This document shows positions 33,487 to 36,101 of a DNA stretch of 36,101 bases, one piece after another. The stretch comes from Myxococcota bacterium. Its GTDB lineage: Bacteria; Myxococcota_A; Polyangia; Polyangiales; Polyangiaceae. A program made the position numbers and the translations under genes. The notes below the pieces were generated by a model. That model was not told the DNA's origin and did no database searches. It worked only from the letters and a program-made list of their open reading frames with translations. The stretch's first letter is position 1; each line of letters begins with the position of its first letter. The stretch spans positions 1 through 36,101 of the forward strand of contig JAKLDZ010000009.1 in assembly GCA_022703255.1 (NCBI GenBank). The letters run 5' to 3'.

Positions 33487-34479
33487 TCACCCTCCGAGCA
33501 GATCCAGCGCGATCAGCACGAGCCACACCGCCAGAAGCACCAGGGCGCCGGCGATCTGCACGACCGTCGCGACCCTGCCCTGCAGCGGTCTGCGCGAGAG
33601 CGACTCCCCAACGATCAGGCATGCGCGGCCGCCATCGAGACCCGGAATCGGCAGCAGGTTGAACAGCCCCACGATGACCGAAAGAAGCGCCGCGAACGAC
33701 AACACCCTGCGCGCATCCCACCGGCCCGACTTCTCCACGCGCACCGCGAGCCCCACCGCGGATACCGGCCGTTGCCCGCTGCCCGGCATCACCATCCGTC
33801 CCGCGCGCGCGAGCAATCCCGCCGACGTGCGCAGCGGCTCCACGAGCCCGCTCCCGACCGCCGCCGCGGGACTTCGCCGCTGCAACTCGGGCCGAGGTAC
33901 GTACCGGGCGCCGAGCCCGGGCCGCGTCGGATCCTCGGGAGACACCTCGACCGCCACCGTGGCGCCGTCGCGCAGCAGCTCGAGCCGGACCGGTCGCGGC
34001 GATGCGGCGCGCAGCCGGGCGCGAAGCTCCTCGACGCTCGCAATGGCGGCGTCGTCAGCCGTGGTTACGACGTCGGCGACCCGCAGCCCCTGGGAGGCCG
34101 CGTGCGCCGAGACCGCGGTGACCTCGAGGCCGACCACGCGCCCCGTTTCGTTGCCCCAGCCGAGCGACAAGGCAACGCCCAGGGCGGCGGCGACGACGTA
34201 GTTTGCCGCCGCGCCGCCCAGCGTGACCGCGAGCTGCGCCGCGTGCGACGGTCGAGGCCCCGGCTCGTCGCCGAGCCCCGCGACACGCACGAAGCCACCG
34301 AGCGGGATCGGTGCGATCCACACCTGCGTGGCGCCGAGCCTTCGACGAAACAGTGGTGGGCCGAGCCCGAAGCTCACGAGGGTGACCTGCAGACGCAACA
34401 GCCGCGCGACCGCGGCGTGCCCCAGCTCGTGAAGAACCGCCATCAGCGCGAGGCCGGCGATGACGGCAACCGCAGCCAT
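33487..34479 (-). CDS. M50-family site-2 protease (RseP-like)
   Basis: ATG 34479 opens a 330-residue membrane protease. The zinc motif HELGH (17-21) lies in the first helix. FGLGPPLFRRR and PLGGFVRVAG are the usual strand and membrane-reentrant turn. A single PDZ-like domain follows (about 110-170, with SQGLRVADVVTTADDAAIAS). The third metal ligand is in NLLPIPGLDGGR. RseP has two PDZ domains and ~450 residues, so this is a short one-PDZ form. It cuts transmembrane or lipid-anchored segments inside the membrane. The gene begins 12 bases after the small lipoprotein stop, so the lipoprotein is a natural candidate substrate, which is inference. Confidence 0.92.
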   Translation of the reverse strand: MAAVAVIAGLALMAVLHELGHAAVARLLRLQVTLVSFGLGPPLFRRRLGATQVWIAPIPLGGFVRVAGLGDEPGPRPSHAAQLAVTLGGAAANYVVAAALGVALSLGWGNETGRVVGLEVTAVSAHAASQGLRVADVVTTADDAAIASVEELRARLRAASPRPVRLELLRDGATVAVEVSPEDPTRPGLGARYVPRPELQRRSPAAAVGSGLVEPLRTSAGLLARAGRMVMPGSGQRPVSAVGLAVRVEKSGRWDARRVLSFAALLSVIVGLFNLLPIPGLDGGRACLIVGESLSRRPLQGRVATVVQIAGALVLLAVWLVLIALDLLGG

Positions 34480-34491
34480 TCCGACGCGCCG

Positions 34492-34773
34492 CTACCTGCC
34501 GGCCTCGGGATCCGCAACCGCGTGATCGATCGGCGCGTCCTGCACAGCCTGATCGAGCGTGGACGCCTCGCTCGAGACCTGATCCACCGTGCCGTCGAGA
34601 TCGCCCTGATCCACTGCGGCATCCACGGTCTTGGGGTCCACCGCGGGCCCGCAGCCGCCCAAGGACGTCGCGGTCATCGACGCAGCCACCAGGATGCGTC
34701 CAACCATGGTTCCGCGCGCCTTCGGATAGGAGCGAGCCGGGTAGTCAAGCAAAGGGGTCAGTCTCGAAGCCAT
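34492..34773 (-). CDS. Small acidic lipoprotein, possible radical-SAM partner
   Basis: ATG 34773 is preferred since GGAGG lies six bases upstream, giving 93 residues; ATG 34707 (MVGRIL) would give a more ordinary signal start. The signal ends at TSLGGCG, a lipobox. The mature ~55 residues are almost all Asp, Val, Ala, Gln, Thr and Ser, with a loose repeat of a hydrophobic-Asp-Gln motif (AAVDQ, GTVDQ, STLDQ). A single histidine (PIDHAV) is the only aromatic-like residue, and no cysteine remains after the lipobox. It lies 25 bases after the radical SAM gene and 12 before the M50 protease. It could be the substrate of the SPASM enzyme, as known for radical-SAM/lipoprotein pairs, but no recognition signature is visible. 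Confidence 0.65.
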   Translation of the reverse strand: MASRLTPLLDYPARSYPKARGTMVGRILVAASMTATSLGGCGPAVDPKTVDAAVDQGDLDGTVDQVSSEASTLDQAVQDAPIDHAVADPEAGR

Positions 34774-34798
34774 GCGTCCTCCAGAACTGCTGATTCGC

Positions 34799-35923
34799 TC
34801 ATCGTACCGCACCGGGATAGTGCCGTCGAAGGAAAGCCTCGTTGCCTTCGGCGAAGAGCGCCTCCGCGACGTCGTCGGCCGCGCGGATCGCGAGCTGCTC
34901 GTGCAGGCACAGGGCGCTCGACGGCTCCGACGGCAGCCGCGTCATCGCGAAGTTCGCGCACGCACACCGGTTCCGACACCGGCTGCGGATCGAGCAGGTC
35001 AGGCACTCCGCCGGGAGCGTCCGCATGCCCGCGACCCACTCCGCGAGCTTGCGTGCGTCCACCCCCGCCGACACGTGACCGATCACGAACCGATCGGAGC
35101 GGTCGTCGCCGATCATCCGGTCGCAGGGGAACAGGTTGCCGGAGGGGGCGACGACCAGATCGCGACACCCGAGGTCGCAGTGTTCGCTGGCGAGGATGCC
35201 GCCCTTGACGTGGGCGGAGATCTTGGCGTCGAGGGCGGAGATCCACAGAGGATCCCCACACCGATACGACGCGAGGTGCCGGGCAGCCAGGGCGGCGTAG
35301 GCCTCCGTCAACGACTCCCGCACCGCAGGCGCGGACCAGTCGGCGGACCAGTTGGGGTTGACCACGAAGTCGCGCACGCCCAGGTCCCGGGCCTCGTCGA
35401 TCGACTCCCCGACCCATTGCAGGTTCGACGGGTCCAGCACGAGGATCGCGCGGACGCGAAGGCCGGCGGCCAGGGCGCAGCGGAGCCCGTCGACGACGCG
35501 TGCATGGGTCGAGGCTCCGCTCGCATCACGACGATTGGCGTCGTGCGCAGCGGCGATTCCGTCGTAGGAGACCGCGACCAGGAACCGCTCCTCCGCGAGC
35601 CACTCGCAGCGCTGCGGCGTGAGCAGCGTGCCGTTGGTGGTCACCGTGGGGGAGAGCTCGACCCCCTTCGGCGCGCACAGCCCGCGTCCGAGCGCTGTGA
35701 ACGACCTGAGCGTGTCCCAGCGGAGCAGGGGCTCGCCTCCGAAGAACACGAGGTGGAGTCGTTGGCCGACGCGATCCAGGGCGAGCTCGAAGGCGGCTCG
35801 CGCGGTGTCCTCCGACATGGCGGCGTCGCGCTTGGGACCCGCATAGCAGTAGCGGCAACGCAGGTTGCAGTCGTGCGTCAGGCACAGCGTGAGGTGGACG
35901 TCGGGGGCCTTGAGCGGCTGCAT
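34799..35923 (-). CDS. Radical SAM/SPASM maturase
   Basis: ATG 35923 is chosen; the open frame further upstream has no likely start except ATG 36022, which would add a proline-rich leader. The 374-residue protein has the radical SAM cluster motif C-x3-C-x2-C in HDCNLRCRYCY (Cys 19, 23, 26), the GGEPLL motif, and substrate-barrel strands (VSYDGIAAAHD, AILVLDPSN). The C-terminal SPASM region is clear: HCDLGCRDLVV, NLFPCDRM, then C-x2-C and the cluster CRNRCACA. Two auxiliary iron-sulfur clusters are therefore likely. SPASM enzymes modify ribosomal peptides or proteins (anSME, PqqE-type). The first gene of the run is followed by the lipoprotein and protease genes. The 178 bases to the right edge show nothing recognisable. 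Confidence 0.9.
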   Translation of the reverse strand: MQPLKAPDVHLTLCLTHDCNLRCRYCYAGPKRDAAMSEDTARAAFELALDRVGQRLHLVFFGGEPLLRWDTLRSFTALGRGLCAPKGVELSPTVTTNGTLLTPQRCEWLAEERFLVAVSYDGIAAAHDANRRDASGASTHARVVDGLRCALAAGLRVRAILVLDPSNLQWVGESIDEARDLGVRDFVVNPNWSADWSAPAVRESLTEAYAALAARHLASYRCGDPLWISALDAKISAHVKGGILASEHCDLGCRDLVVAPSGNLFPCDRMIGDDRSDRFVIGHVSAGVDARKLAEWVAGMRTLPAECLTCSIRSRCRNRCACANFAMTRLPSEPSSALCLHEQLAIRAADDVAEALFAEGNEAFLRRHYPGAVR

Positions 35924-36101
35924 CGCTGCGATCGGAGTATGCGTGGGGGCGGAGCGAGGGACAAGGAGAAGACGAGGCGATCGGGGTTGAAGCCGCGGAC
36001 ACGAGCCACAGGGGGTCCACATGCGGCTGCGCGCAAGCTCGAGAGCGTCGCGGCGAGGGTGGAACAGGGAGCGTGGGACGGATCCGAGCGCGGGCGGTGA
36101 G

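Overview
The window is a high-GC stretch of chromosome whose gene content fits a predatory or soil delta-type lineage, most likely Myxococcota. The pointers are many alanine-rich or cysteine-rich lipoproteins, a bactofilin, a Hanks-type Ser/Thr kinase, a PP2C phosphatase, FHA and zinc-ribbon signalling proteins, a diguanylate cyclase paired with an NtrC-like regulator, and frequent GTG starts. No rRNA, 16S or single marker gene is present, so the lineage is an inference.

Region 1 (1-3158) is the end of an integrated element. It holds a truncated DUF932 phage/plasmid-type gene, a small ribbon-helix-helix-like gene, a divergent control region with a bipartite inverted repeat, an excisionase-like helix-turn-helix gene and a tyrosine recombinase. 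The recombinase gene abuts the 3' end of a tRNA-Pro(GGG) gene on the opposite strand. The element therefore enters from the left and stops at the tRNA; the other junction lies outside the window.

Region 2 (3159-9400) is envelope biology: a small lipoprotein, an SRPBCC/RatA-like secreted protein, a bactofilin, an outer-membrane barrel protein, and a two-gene unit of a small AMIN-like secreted protein and an LptD-like protein.

Region 3 (9400-15301) is signalling: a cytosolic Ser/Thr kinase fused to TolB/FlgO-like and TPR regions with a small proline-rich partner, and, divergently, a response-regulator diguanylate cyclase overlapping an NtrC-type regulator that has lost the sigma-54 contact loop.

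Region 4 (15270-22600) is mixed accessory sequence: an M20 peptidase lipoprotein, a frameshifted relic of a four-helix-bundle (S23/IVP-type) gene with imperfect terminal inverted repeats, a cysteine-rich lipoprotein, a small lipoprotein, an AAA ATPase with a C-terminal PD-(D/E)XK-type nuclease, an HExxH lipoprotein, a receiver-domain relic, and a second copy of a repeat present at the four-helix relic.

Region 5 (22612-30725) is a closely packed minus-strand gene run. In transcription order it holds an outer-membrane barrel, a triple zinc-ribbon/double FHA protein, a PP2C phosphatase with a C-terminal anchor, two Dpp/Opp-type permeases (the first with a very large extracytoplasmic insert), a thioredoxin-rhodanese fusion, and a membrane protein with an Ig-like outer part and three cytosolic zinc ribbons. 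It looks like a phospho-signalling and redox module coupled to an orphan transporter core.

Region 6 (30745-36101) has a very acidic small protein and then a compact minus-strand run: radical SAM/SPASM enzyme, small lipoprotein, M50 site-2 protease, threonine aldolase, TPR lipoprotein. The first three form a plausible, unproven peptide- or lipoprotein-maturation system and are the strongest candidate for something undescribed.
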